The translations under genes were made by a program, and so were the position numbers. The notes beneath the pieces are model-generated. The model saw nothing but the letters and a program-made list of their open reading frames with translations. It was not told the DNA's origin and ran no database searches. A stretch of 17,270 nt of DNA from Agrocybe praecox (lineage: Eukaryota; Basidiomycota; Agaricomycetes; Agaricales; Agrocybaceae): NCBI GenBank assembly GCA_964017145.1, contig CAXHKQ010000255.1:1-17270 (forward strand). The letters run 5' to 3'. Below, in pieces: positions 1-11,500 of the stretch (position 1 is its first letter; every line of letters begins with the position of its first letter).

Positions 1-309
1 GTGGTTTTTTTCTACACCAAAATTTTAGCATCTCTGCTTGCAAGACGTCACGTATTTTGATTTTTTCGCTTGATTTGTTCTTGTGTTTGCATAAGTGCGG
101 CCGATCGGACACCAAAACCACCACCACCGCAATCTTTATACAGCTCTCGCTCGTGTCCTCCACCTCCAGTAGAGCCAGTTATCTGGAACGGCGGCGCCGA
201 CGAACAACCACCATCCACATTCAGCATTCCGTCACTCCAGTTCAGTCATTCGCGGCGTTCGGACGTGTTCGGTAAAGTAACGCAGAAACCAGCTGTAGTT
301 GTGTACCGA

Positions 310-340
310 CAACACACACACATACACACACACACACATA
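310..340. repeat. (CA)n microsatellite
   Basis: This is a run of CA dinucleotides broken by two CATA interruptions. It is the purest of many short CA tracts in the first 3 kb. Confidence 0.9.
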
Positions 341-770
341 CAGACGCACTCGCCAGTTGCCAGCGTTCCTCTGCGCTGAGCCCAACGAAACCACCTCCAA
401 TCGACTTTTGCTCAATCGCCAGAGTATGCACACACGCTATATATATTTCGCAAAACCCCAATCACATCACAATCGCGTTACGCATCGGCTGGGCGCGCCT
501 GTGCCTGTGTCGTACATTCCGTTGCGGTATAAACACAAACACACACACGTTCAGACCTCGCTCAGACCACACGACTATCTATACTCACGATTCACGTTTT
601 GCCATTAGAGACCTCCACAATTCACGAACACATGCATTTTTGCTTCACACATACGGACACATAGGCGAACACACACGCACACATCGACGTGCAATTCGCG
701 CAAAGTGAATGGCGCATGCTCGCTCACCTGAACAGTGAACACACAGCGATTACCAACAACCTATAGTGCT

Positions 771-794
771 GCTGGCTGGCTGGCTGGCTGGCTG
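771..794. repeat. (GCTG)6 tetranucleotide microsatellite
   Basis: Six uninterrupted copies of GCTG lie here. Tracts like this are commonly length-polymorphic; no functional role is visible. Confidence 0.9.
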
Positions 795-3700
795 AGTGTT
801 TTTGCGCCTCGCTTATGCCATTCGAGCGACGTCGCTGTTTCGCAGCCATCACATACGTGCGCGTTTTGCGTATATGTCGAGAGATCGACAGAGTGCTATG
901 TGCGGCCTGTGTATGAGTGTGTGCGTATGTGTTATTTGATTTTGATATATTTGCGCAAGAACGGCGAGTGCTGGTGGCTGCAAAATCGATTATCCACAAG
1001 CCGTCGAGCTGTATTCGCAGACCACACGAGTGGGCGCTTATCAGTAATTGTGTTTGTGCGATCCCAACGGACTTACACTGTGCGAATGCGGTTTATCGCC
1101 TTGCCAATACGTCAAATACAATTTGCAACAGAGTGCAGTTCGTGCACGCGAGTGCTGCAAGCTGCAAGTGACACGACGTCGGGTGCGAAATCACAAAGGG
1201 ACAGCGCCCAGCAACAGGGGGATTAAAAACACGCACGTGCGGTGTTTGTGAAATTCGTCGAAATTCGTACAGGCGCGTGAGTTATTGTCGGCTATTTAGC
1301 AGTATATAATAAAACGCGTGCACAACTGTTTGTTTAGGTATTTTGTGATGTAATCGCCGCAGTCATGTGCGAAATAATTAATCCTTGCAACGTGCAACCT
1401 AATACCTATACCAAGCCAATTATTATGAGAATAACTGGAACCAATTAATCGCATAGAATACACATAACTGCTCAAGTCTGCGTTTTGTTCGTTATCTGCC
1501 GGACAGAAACTTGTATGACGATTCACTCCAATCGACGACGGAACGATTTTATCTGGTCTGGAATTTCGTCCATTGGCTCGTTGAGCATTTATTGCGTACG
1601 ACTACAGACAGCTACAAAGTGAATGAGGACACATTTTAATTGTCACCGCAAGTAAACTCATTTGCTATGGTTCGTCGCTGCTAGTCGTACATCTATTTTC
1701 GGTTACAGCGCTCAGCTGATCTCTCTCGTGCAACGCGCGACAGGAGAAAGTCAGCAGCAGCAAAGTACCGCAACAATGTTTTATAACTAGATCCGCTTCG
1801 TCAGCGTCTAGCTGTCGTCTAACGTTTTTGTGCACACGATTTCATGTCACTCCGCCGTCCAACTTTGTGCCACGCATTTTCGCAACGAATCCAGAGCATT
1901 TCAATTCAACATTCAACGTTGGCCGTTTAATTTGCAGTCGGCAATTGATTGGTGTGTGATTGAATATCGCCGATTGGGGCGACTCTCAATCGATGTGGGG
2001 ATGTTGCATAATTGCTCGGCGTTACTCTCGATTGTAATGTGCGCTTTATACAATGCGTACCATCGCCGGCAGCCAAGTCGTGACGTCCAAGTCTTGGCAA
2101 ACACGCGCCCGTCTATTTACTGCGCGCGCGCACACACACGCACATGTGTTTTCGTGGGATTGTCCGAATCGTGTTTTTTCTCATTTCGAAACCAGCCGCC
2201 TCACCTGTGGTGGAGTGTGTGGAGTGTAATTGCTGCGGAGCGCCAGCACGCGCACTTACGTCATTTCCATTGCAAACGCAATTTGTGCATACGTGTGAGC
2301 GCACACGTACACACGTACACATTCGCAGACGCTGCATGTGTTATGCCGCCGCATCAACATCAACACACATGTGCACGATTTCCGCTGCAAGCTACGCAAC
2401 TGCACGGCATGCTATTCGAGCGCATTCAAACAAATTCTCAACAATTGTCGCGGTCTTCTTGCTATCAATGAGGCGCACACATAGGCACACAAACACAGCG
2501 TAAACACTCACGCGCGAAGCGAATATGTGTGCGATGCGATGTGTTTACGTTGGCTTTGGTGATAAGGGCTCAACGCGCGACAATCGCGCGCCTCTCGTAT
2601 CAACGCGGCAACATCGCGTGTGCGCGGTTTCTCAGTGGTGTTGCGGTTGGTCGTCGTCGTCGACGTTGTCGTCAATTGTGTAAACCGACCCCGCTTGCGT
2701 ACACACAATGTTTGATGCCGATTGTGTGCTGCGGCTCGACTGCGATGTGGTCGAAATTGACTGATAGTGAGCTGGGCTTCGCTCTACACACGTTCATATT
2801 CACGGTGTGTGAGTGTTCGTGTTTCGTGTGCATGTTCGACAACCGCTGACAACGCGCTGACGATGACGAAGTTCGGTTGGTGTCGATGCAGTCGGCAGTC
2901 TGGTGTCGTGTGTGTGTGTTCACACGACACAACATTCTTATCGCACTCGATGCGGCGTTGTGTGCGGTTTATAATTGGAACCTGGCGCAGATAGAAAGCG
3001 AAGGGATTCGAGACTGCGCCGCGACAACCATTATTTATACACTCGCATTCCACACCGGAAGGTGAGAGACCAAACAACGCGTCGAGTGTGTTGTTTTGAC
3101 TAATTGTCGCGTGTGCTTATTTTTCTGGGTAATCCTTAAAGTGCTGCAAATATTTATCGTTCGCATTATAAACTTCGTCAACTGTCGTCGTCGTCATCGT
3201 CGTCGGAATAGCAATCAGTCTCATCGCTCGGCATTTGGCATTCGGCATTTCCATAGCCGCATTTTTGCGTGTGCGTCTTCGATGCTCGACGACATTCTCT
3301 CACGCGAAGGAAATCCCGCCGCGCATCTATCTATTCTATTCCTCAGATATTTGTCAATAAGCAGCTTTCCGTCATTGCGCTTATCTCATATGCGCTTGGC
3401 TCGGCTGATTCGGTTGATTTGGCTCGCAGAAATATTGTTCACAACATTTCCAACTAAAGCGTGTTGCGCGGTTAGCGTGCTCGCAAATTCGTCGCTGTTC
3501 GTTTCCATTACGGTATGGAGTATTATCGCACACTTGCTGCACAGCATGGCACACACATGGGCGTTTTATGGGGCACAATTTAAAACAATCTGTGCAAATC
3601 ACGACGCACACATGGCTCAATTGGGAGTTCTGAGCTCTGAGCAGCTCTGTGCTTTGCGCGACTGTGCACAGCAGCAGCGTTAACATTAACAGCCGCCACG

Positions 3701-3852
3701 ACGCAACAGTCGCGCAATTGAATTGAATCTGTGCGGCGCTCTCTAGAACAAACACCGCTTGATTCGCGCGCCCAATTAGCTTACACGAGTTTCGATGCAG
3801 CTGGTCGGTGGCGTGGTCGGTCGACCACCGTTAACCTCGGACTTTGCGCAGT

Positions 3853-3866
3853 GATAAGGACGATAA
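3853..3866 (+). promoter_or_regulatory. Tandem GATA-factor-like sites upstream of Ctr1A
   Basis: GATAAG and GATAA occur 9 bp apart in the same orientation, about 200 bp before the Ctr1A start codon. GATA factors direct midgut expression in flies, which would suit a copper-uptake gene. Two short motifs are weak evidence; assignment is by position and word match only. Confidence 0.25.
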
Positions 3867-3958
3867 CCTTGGCTTGAGGGGTGGTTTCGTTGGGCTCTGT
3901 TTCAGTCTGCAGTTGCGATCGATTCGACTCACACGAACCAGTTGAACAGCGTGCCCAA

Positions 3959-3964
3959 TATATA
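3959..3964 (+). promoter_or_regulatory. Candidate TATA box for Ctr1A
   Basis: TATATA lies 97 bp upstream of the Ctr1A ATG, which would place a start site near 3985-3995 and give a 5'UTR of about 70 nt. A TCAGTC initiator-like word occurs at 3902. The match is short and the surrounding DNA is A/T-rich. A start site much further upstream with a 5'UTR intron is the main alternative. Confidence 0.3.
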
Positions 3965-4060
3965 CTAACGTTTTACACATTTCCCAATCCTATCGCGAGC
4001 GCAGCATTCTTCCGATTCCGCGTACATCGCCAGTGAAACTAATCGCTTCGCTGCACCATA

Positions 4061-6921
4061 ATGGATCACTCCGCAATGGATCACAGTGTGCATGGTAAGT
4101 GTGTTTTGGTTTTTCGGATCAGCGCACGTTGACATGTTTGGTGCACATTTCTCCTGACACAACCACCACCACCACGACCAACCAACCAACCAACCATCAT
4201 CACGCAGATCACGCTTCGATGATGGGCCACGATCACAATGCCATGCACTCCACACAAGCATCGGCGATCGGATTCGACACGCTCAGCGATACGGTTCATT
4301 CCGATCATTCGAGTCATAATGCTGCTGCTGCCGCTCCGCCACCGGTGGATCACCTCAGCCACATGATGTCGATGGCGGTGAGTACAGTTCGAGGAATTGA
4401 GGCAAAATGAAGATGAAATATGTGGAAATGAACATGTGTCTATTTGCATTGGGTTTTCGTATAGTTTTGTTTTCAAATTTGAGCAATATTTTCAACTATG
4501 TACTCATACGCAACATAACACATGTTCTTGCACACATTGGATCCTCAATTTGATCCGTGCCATAAACGTTGTGACCTTCCCTAGTTCTACGTGCAATGTT
4601 TAGTTACACCATTTCGTTCTGTTCTGCAGTTCCACTTTGGCTACACGGAAACTATCCTGATCAACCAGTGGAGCATCGCCAGCATTGGCGGCCTGATTGG
4701 ATCGATGGTGGCCATCATCGTGATGGGCGCGGCGTACGAGGGCCTGAAGTACTATCGCGAGTATCTGTTCTGGAAGACGTACAATACGCTGCAGTACCGG
4801 GCAGTGTCGGTGCCCGAGAAGCCGGTTGTTGCGGAGGAAGGCAATCGTGTTGTGCAGTAAGTACGATGGATTACAAGGTGTATAACCGCGGATTGATTTC
4901 GGTGTTTCGATGTTTCAAGCTACAATAATATTAATACAGGGTGGTCACTTTCCGACTAACTTTTTGATCATGCCAAAAATCGAGTGAAAACACATATTTA
5001 ACAATGGTTTGTGAGTTTATCTCGTAGAACACACCTCCCGATGTACTTTATTCCAATATCTTGTTGGAAATTATTTTTGTGTTAGCATTATACAATAGAA
5101 ACCGTAACTACCCATTTTTCTATGTTATTGTTGATACAGATGTTTAGTGAATAGTTTTTAAAACTAAATTGCTTTTGTTTTTCTTGGTTTGTACATCCAG
5201 AATTTACTAATTTTAAGCATCGAAGATGTATATACACTTTACAAAATGACTGAATTTTAGAAATGTGATTTATTAGAATGAAATTAGTCGAACGAAATTC
5301 GAGAAAATATGTATTGTTTGTAGGATATCGAAATTTGTAGATAAATGGAAAGTTCGTATCGAAAAATCAATTCGGGCCTCTGTTAAAAACATATCTCAAT
5401 AAAATATCGACTGAGCAGCCCTGCGCCACCTGGTGGCAATATTTTGAAATTTCTCTCTAGAAAGTGTAGTTTGGATCAATACCTTCAATTCCTAGAACAA
5501 AATTTCAACTCAACTACATACATGAGAATGTTTTGCCCAGTTTTGCAATCGAGTACAGCAAATCCACATTTAGTGCTAAATACAGATGATGCAAGGCTTA
5601 CTTTTGGAATGGAATTAGGACCATTCACTGTAATTTGTTCATAAAAAGTCTAACTATATCGTAAATAGCAGATATGGCTATCACGAATTGCATTTTTTTC
5701 ATCAGCCTTTGTCGGAAAAAACGATGAGTCAAAAAGTTAGTCGTAAAGTGACCACCCTGTATTTTAATTATCAAGAGTTGAAATATCGGAAAACGCATGA
5801 ATTATATTATAATTATGAAATGAATGAGCACATTATTCGAGATGATTGGATCTTTGGACAAAATCAAATTACCTGGTTTTGTGCATTATTGAGGCATATT
5901 GTTGTCATTGCCCTGACACAGTCTTTACAATTATTTTTTCGTTCCTTCGTTCCTTGCCACAAATCACGTTCGTATACCATACTCAAAACCAGACCAAGGT
6001 AATATTATATTGTGCTCAAAGGATATAACTTTCACATGACTGAACTTATACAGTGTACGTACATTTGCGTATTACTAGACTGAATTCTGATTCTTTGCTT
6101 TGTTAAGAGATCGTTTCCACACAGTTTCCGAATTGTTTCCGATTACCACCAAACCAATATTAATGTCCCAATCTCCGTTTCCGTTTCGTTTCGCGCAGTA
6201 TGGTCGGTGAGGTGATACACAAACAACCGTAAGTATCTAATATCAATTCGCTGCAGGTCAACACCCCTCCCTTTAGTCTTATAGCCCATCTTCAACAAAC
6301 ATTATTCGACACTTGTCCTTAATAATTGTTGTACTGAATATGTCAAATTCTGCTACACATTGGTTTTGGTGTGCTTGTAGTTGATAGAAGCTAGACAAAA
6401 TCTTGAGACAAAAAGTCAAAGTGTAGCAAGATATTACATATAATAGTACAATAGTACAATATGGTGAAGGACAAGTAACAAATGACTGTCGGTGTACGAG
6501 CCGTTCTATAGTGCTTGTCTGCTTTCCGACCAATCTCTGGCCGAATAACTCGGCGCGAAAGCGCACGCTTTCTAACCTCGGAGGCGGGACAAAACCACAC
6601 AGACTCCTACTATGACACCACATCTACCACACACTCGCTCGCGTCTCTGGCTCTTTGACCTCTGACCAAAACTGAACAAACCATGCGCACGCAAACCCTT
6701 CAAGGACTTACTCTTCCAGGCCCACCATGTTCTCCAAAATGCACCTCTACCAGACGCTGCTGCACATCCTGCAAGTGACCATCTCCTTCCTCCTCATGCT
6801 GATCTTCATGACCTACAACGTGTGGCTGTGTCTGGCCGTCGTGATTGGCGCCGCCGGCGGCTACTTCCTGTTCGGCTGGAAGAAGTCGGTGATCGTCGAT
6901 GTGACCGAGCACTGTCATTGA
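4061..6921 (+). CDS. Ctr1A: High-affinity copper transporter, Ctr1 family (Ctr1A-like)
   Basis: Five exons: 4061-4094, 4208-4377, 4630-4856, 6199-6228 and 6720-6921. All junctions are GT/AG and phases agree, giving 663 nt and 220 residues. Ctr1 proteins form trimeric plasma-membrane pores importing Cu(I). The N-terminus is Met/His-rich ([15 protein letters not shown]), as expected of the extracellular copper-collecting domain, with an MMSM cluster at 64-67 before the first membrane segment (about 84-104). After a cytosolic loop come segments two (about 166-186), with the MxxxM copper filter at M180/M184, and three (about 188-206), with a GxxxG packing motif at G197/G201. The protein ends in the metal-binding HCH tail at 218-220. 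The start is the first ATG of the Met/His-rich frame. The length fits animal Ctr1. Fly paralogues Ctr1B/C exist, but the KTYN loop and the VGEVIHKQP stretch resemble Ctr1A as I remember it. No damage is seen. Confidence 0.95.
4161..4198. repeat. (ACC)n/(CCAA)n simple repeat in Ctr1A intron 1
   Basis: Four ACC units and about four CCAA units fill the last 45 bases of the 113-nt intron 1 and end about 10 bases before the acceptor. They occupy the place of a polypyrimidine tract with A/C-rich sequence, so length changes could affect splicing of the Met/His-rich exon 2. Confidence 0.7.
4937..5759. mobile_element. Non-autonomous TA-flanked inverted-repeat element (823 bp) in Ctr1A intron 3
   Basis: The left end begins CAGGGTGGTCACTTT and the right end is its reverse complement. 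About 31 bp of terminal inverted repeat differ at one position (C/A at the 16th base). Both ends are bordered by TA, as expected of Tc1/mariner-type integration. The interior is A/T-rich with no long open frame or transposase motif, so it must have depended on an enzyme encoded elsewhere. It accounts for over half of the 1342-nt intron. Assignment to Tc1/mariner rests only on the TA borders and the terminal CAGGG; the family is unknown to me. Confidence 0.8.
6199..6228 (+). other. Ctr1A: 30-nt micro-exon (exon 4) of Ctr1A
   Basis: The exon is bounded by TTTCGCGCAG before and GTAAGTATC after. It encodes the cytosolic loop residues MVGEVIHKQ plus two split codons. Its length is a multiple of three and both flanking introns are phase 2. 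Skipping it would leave the reading frame intact, joining CA to G to make a Gln codon. It could therefore act as a cassette exon in the loop between membrane segments one and two. Inclusion is supported by my memory of a VGEV-HKQP segment in fly Ctr1A. Confidence 0.8.
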
Positions 6922-7420
6922 TCGGCTGCCACGGCGGCGGACGACGAATAGCAGGAGAAGCCGTGGTGCGGTTGCGGCTTCTGTGGCGCTGGTGCTGAGG
7001 ACGATGGCGGTTGTTTCGGTTCGACGGGACCGGAGTCGGCGGCGGTGGCGGTGGCTTCCACGACGGGACGAAGGGACGCCGGGCTGATGGGCTGCATGGC
7101 CGACAACTGGTCTGTGTATTTTGTATGTCGTGTGTGCTTGGCGGGCCAACCAAAAGGCGGGGCCACGATGAGGCGGGCGCTCGTTGTGCACAGCGAGATC
7201 CGCAGCCAGGTCCTGCTTTGTATTATCATTTCGTAGATCTTCCCCCACCCGCCCAGCTTGATAAGAACAGACTAAAGAAAAACCCACACACGAATACATG
7301 AATAGACTACGATGAACCGGGCAGCCTCATAAATTAGCGTCAGCGTCGGCGAACGAGAGACAAACTCCATTTATTGAGAAAACATAAAAACGCAAATAAA
7401 AATTGTACAAATTTAAGTAG
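6922..7420 (+). terminator. Ctr1A 3'UTR with candidate poly(A) signal AATAAA at 7395
   Basis: The sequence after the TGA stop is G/C-rich to about 7200 and then A/T-rich. AATAAA at 7395-7400 is the first strong poly(A) signal seen on the plus strand, giving a 3'UTR of roughly 500 nt. Open frames on both strands of 6922-7300 are G/C-driven Arg/Gly/Pro strings without domains and are not called as genes. Confidence 0.5.
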
Positions 7421-8553
7421 AAACCACAGATACACAACCAGATATAGACTAATGTATAATTATACGATGTAATGCAGCTGCACGCCGCGATGGCTGCGCA
7501 ATTGGCTTGTTGTAGAGATCGCCCATGATATCTGCTAGTTACTATGTGAAAATATGTGTACAACACTCATATAAAATGCAAGAAACCCAACACACACGTA
7601 CACACTTTGTTATCAATGCAGTCCCAGCATTGAACATACACACACATTACTATACACAATATTATACACACAAGCAACATTAATTAAAATATACCTTCAT
7701 GTATGTTGAGATACCTTCCATACAATTCAAAGCATATATTGATTTTATAATAACCACCCTTAGTTATTTATATTTTCTATACAAAAACTAAAAATGTTGG
7801 TACATGTGGCAACCGAAATACAAATATATTATATTCAAATACTATTTTATCAACAACGCGAAATGGGTGTGAGCTTAGTGGGTTATTTTATTAGGATATT
7901 GCTTTTATGTGGTCTTGTGTTTTGTGCGATTTATTTATCGTTTGTTGATAGCCGGAAAGCTGCATGCGGTTGGTTGGTTTCGTGATATGACAGAGAGGCA
8001 ATGTGGTTTGCTTTGAACGTGCACAGTTTTGAACTAATTTCAACTGTATGCTGTATGAATGTGTTTGCAGCATGTAATAAGTCGCAATAACAAGTGTGAA
8101 GTTTAACATGCATGTTTAATGTGATGTTGGATATACAATATGATAATTAATTAGAGCAATCGTGAATCGTCCCAACCTACAATATTCAGATGAAGATTTG
8201 AAGACCATTCAATCTTTGATATAATATTTTGATTGTTCTCATTTTGATGCAATTTAGAATAGTATAAGTCAAATCCGTTTAACGGACACACAAATGTCTA
8301 TGCCTGACGCCTGAAACGTGGCTTAACGTTTTCAAATGCAACACTGCTATGTCCGTCGTTCAAAAGATCAATGGAAGTTCTTCTAAACAAAATTGTCAAA
8401 ATGTTCTCTGTCGATCACACGATCGATGGAAGTCCCCATATAAATAGACCGTTATTTTCAAATACAACATCTAGAATATTACACTAAATTCCATTCCCCC
8501 AAAAGGGCAACAAAATACACGGCGGAAGCACTTCTCCTCTCACCCCGCGCCAT
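7421..8553. other. A/T-rich spacer between convergent genes
   Basis: No gene or clear transposon is recognised. The stretch separates the 3' ends of Ctr1A (plus) and the DUSP12-like gene (minus). TTTATT on the plus strand at 7887-7892 and 7930-7935 gives two AATAAA signals on the minus strand, about 620-670 nt beyond the DUSP12 stop. They are possible poly(A) signals if its 3'UTR is long. Short CACACA runs occur near 7590-7670. Confidence 0.5.
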
Positions 8554-11500
8554 CTACAACGACATCTCCACATTCTGCACCGACCGCCCTAGCTCCACCC
8601 GGCCGGGCCACAAATAGAACGCCGGCGACTGCAGTTGGCCGCACGACGGACACCGACAGCCCATCGTCCAGCTGAAGCTGCCCAGCTTCGTCTGGCACTT
8701 GGGGCACAGCAGCGAGCCCTGCGGCTCTCGCAACACGCCGTCCATCCAAGCGATGGGCTCCACAAAGATGATGTCACGACACGGCTGCTGTAGTGCGGTC
8801 TCTGCATCCGCTTCGCCGGTCGGCTTCGGTGGGGCTGTTTTCTGCGGACTGGCACCCGCTCGACGGTGCTCTGCGGCCGACGAACTCTCCGGCGACGAGT
8901 GGTCGGAGAGGCTGAGCTGCTGTAAATGCAGCTGATCAGCTGGTGCTGTGTGAGGATGCAGATCGACGTGTTTTGCTGGGGACGTCTTGGGGACGACTTC
9001 TTCCTCAATGTGGCATATGACTGCTGCTGGAGGAGTCGCTCGCTGATGCGTGATGATGTTCGACTTGGCGGCCACGACGCGCCGACACCGGCGACAGCGG
9101 TAGACGTGCGGCTCCGGCTTGGCCTGCTGCAGCGCCGGATCCGGGCGCACCAGATCGACGCAGCATTGGGGAAGGATTTTCGCTGCGACGATGAATGGGG
9201 TGTGTGAATGGATGTAATTGACAATCAATTTCGAGTTACAGGTCATTTATTCGTTTTACTTTATGAACATTTTGTATCGAAAAATCAAACAAGGGTTTAG
9301 TTCTACAAACGACAAAAAAATCTATTGTTCGAAAAACGACGAGTATTTCTATTTAGACGACACATGTTCCAACTATTGAAATATAGGTTTGAAGACGGAC
9401 ATGCCATCGGTCCGTATATTATACTGTTTCAAATTATTGGATATCGAATATTGTGGTCTGATTGACAAAAATACAAGGGGCCATAGTGCCATAGTAATTT
9501 AGAAGAACAGTGGACACGTAATATTTCCTTCAATTTTGCGTATCATCCTATCCAATGATTTTATTTTACAGTATTTTGTTCCTTGTCAAGAGACAGACAA
9601 AACAGGCGGGCTGGAAAATTCCATTCCATTGAAGGACGATATTCGGAACTTGACATCGATAGGACTTTTGTTTGTTCGATATTTTAATTTGATTGAAGCA
9701 ACTTTTGTTATTGCGAAGAAATTGGTATCGGCGTATTTCTTGTTAAAGCACTGCCAACAAATATTCGGATTTTTTAAAATTCCGTACTGGCCAATTTGCA
9801 ATTCTGACGAAAACAATTTAAAAAATGCCAAACAAAATTTCGCGAGATAGAAAAGAACGGTTGTTCGATATTTCTGATAAGCATCAATATCAAACGAATT
9901 TCTCAAATGTCGCGTACCTTTTCTCATCTTTTCGCCGGCCTGTCGTAGCCGGTACATCTTGAAGGCTGCGTGCTGCGGATCGATTTTCCAGCCCATGCGA
10001 TGGAACAGCCGCAGTTGTTGCACGAAACTGGCGTTCGGCGCCGCGGCCGGACATTTGGCCTTCACCCTGTGCGATGCGAGATGCACGTGAAGCTGAGTAT
10101 TATATATGCCTCACGCTCACGCCGCGCGCAAGAGATTGTTGGCCAATGATTGTGTCGTTGTCGTGGTCGTGGAGTAATAATGTAACGTAACACACGCAAG
10201 AGCATATAATGCACCAACCTGTCAAAGGCCGGCGTGAACGTTATCCGGTGCGAGCGCATCAGGAATGCAATTACGATGGTCACGCTGCGACTGGTTCCGA
10301 AATAGCTGCGACGATGCCGCCGCAGGCAATCATAGAAACGACGTTGTGGCATACAATTATATTGTGATATGTTGCACGCGCTGCGCCGGATTTGCGCTCG
10401 AGCCTTACCAATGAACGAGAACTCGGCGGTGCTGCTGCGCCAAAGCCTCGCCAATGAAGCGCGTGCACTCGTCAAAGTGCGTCAGCAGATCCTCTTTCGC
10501 CACATCGGAAACTGCGCGGTGCGGCATGATGTTTGCGTTTGTGTTTGCGCGGATGGACGGATCGAGTTGATTGAGAGCATTATAGCTACTTTTATTCCAG
10601 AGAAGCATATCCCACGATCATTGCAAATGTACATTTGCAATCCCTTCGCAAATGAGAATTTGATAAAAATAATGCAAGGTGCTAATTGGTAAATTTTCAA
10701 TGATTGAAGAGGCCCCTTTGATTTCTTTCTAGAGAGCACATTTAATTGAATTAAGAATATGCATTTGAACTTTCCATTAAATTAATCATCATCAGTCACA
10801 ATGTCCATATTTTCTTTGCAATTTCCAAATGCAAGCATTTTCATTCACACCTTGTTGATGACAACATAAAACATGTCATATACATACCGCCAGAGATACG
10901 CTTGATTAGAGGTGCGAGTGGCAATTTGAACAAAAAACTCAATAGAGCTCCTACTACATGGTTCATTAAGTCCCGGGAAAAATGATAAAAACACCAACTT
11001 TTTGATGACACCTTTTTGTATCCTCTACATATTAGTCTCCTTCAAGGCATTCAGCCTAAATCCAGCGATCCTGCGATCACCTTCGAAACGTATTTGTAGC
11101 TAACTCTTGCAAAATGCTATTTTTTCCCCGATTTAAATTTTGAATTTAATGAAAAATACTAGTAATAACTTTAGGGCCAAATACGGTTATAAACGAAAAT
11201 GGGACCCAATTCATAAATTATGTCGATTTTGTCGATTTTGTCGACTGATTCCTGATTCCTGATTTCTTTAGCTTCCCAACATTTTTTTTTCCGAAATTAT
11301 TTGGTATACTTATTGAGGTTCGTCTTAACTGGCACATTTAGGCGTCGACTGCGTGCCACGTCTGCGGTGCCCAAATGGCAGGTAAGGAGTTTTGGGAAAC
11401 AATTGCGTGGTTTGTTTTCGGCTGGGGAAGAACCTGGACCACACGGAACAAAACATGTTTTTTCCTATCAGAAAACAGATAGTGCTATATCATTTATGAA

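Larger units (their letters stand above)
1..3900. other. CA/TG-rich non-coding region upstream of Ctr1A
   Basis: I see no convincing gene here. Open frames of up to about 210 codons exist, but their translations are low-complexity Thr/His/Cys/Arg/Val strings produced by CA and TG dinucleotide runs, with no recognisable domain. The stretch is dense in CACACA, TGTGTG and CGCG words on both strands. Its position directly before the Ctr1A start codon suggests regulatory DNA, a long 5'UTR or a 5' intron of that gene. A non-coding RNA or an unrecognised 5'UTR exon cannot be excluded from sequence alone. Confidence 0.6.

Noticed and set aside
70..708. 212-codon plus-strand open frame
   Set aside because: The translation is a low-complexity Thr/His/Arg string from CA runs, overlaps frames of similar quality on the other strand, and has no domain.
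735..1226. 163-codon plus-strand open frame
   Set aside because: Cys/Val/Arg-rich reading of TG-rich DNA, with no recognisable motif and no splice or start context supporting it.
1831..1838. TGCACACG resembling a metal response element (TGCRCNC)
   Set aside because: The word is expected repeatedly in CA-rich DNA, it lies over 2 kb from the start codon, and I recall Ctr1B rather than Ctr1A as the MTF-1 target in flies.
1830..2503. Overlapping 213- and 119-codon plus-strand frames
   Set aside because: Both frames are open because the DNA is CA/CG-word rich; composition, not coding bias, explains them.
6700..7299. Long minus-strand frames opposite Ctr1A exon 5 and 3'UTR
   Set aside because: They are antisense shadows of a G/C-rich exon and UTR; their translations are His/Arg/Pro-rich without domains.
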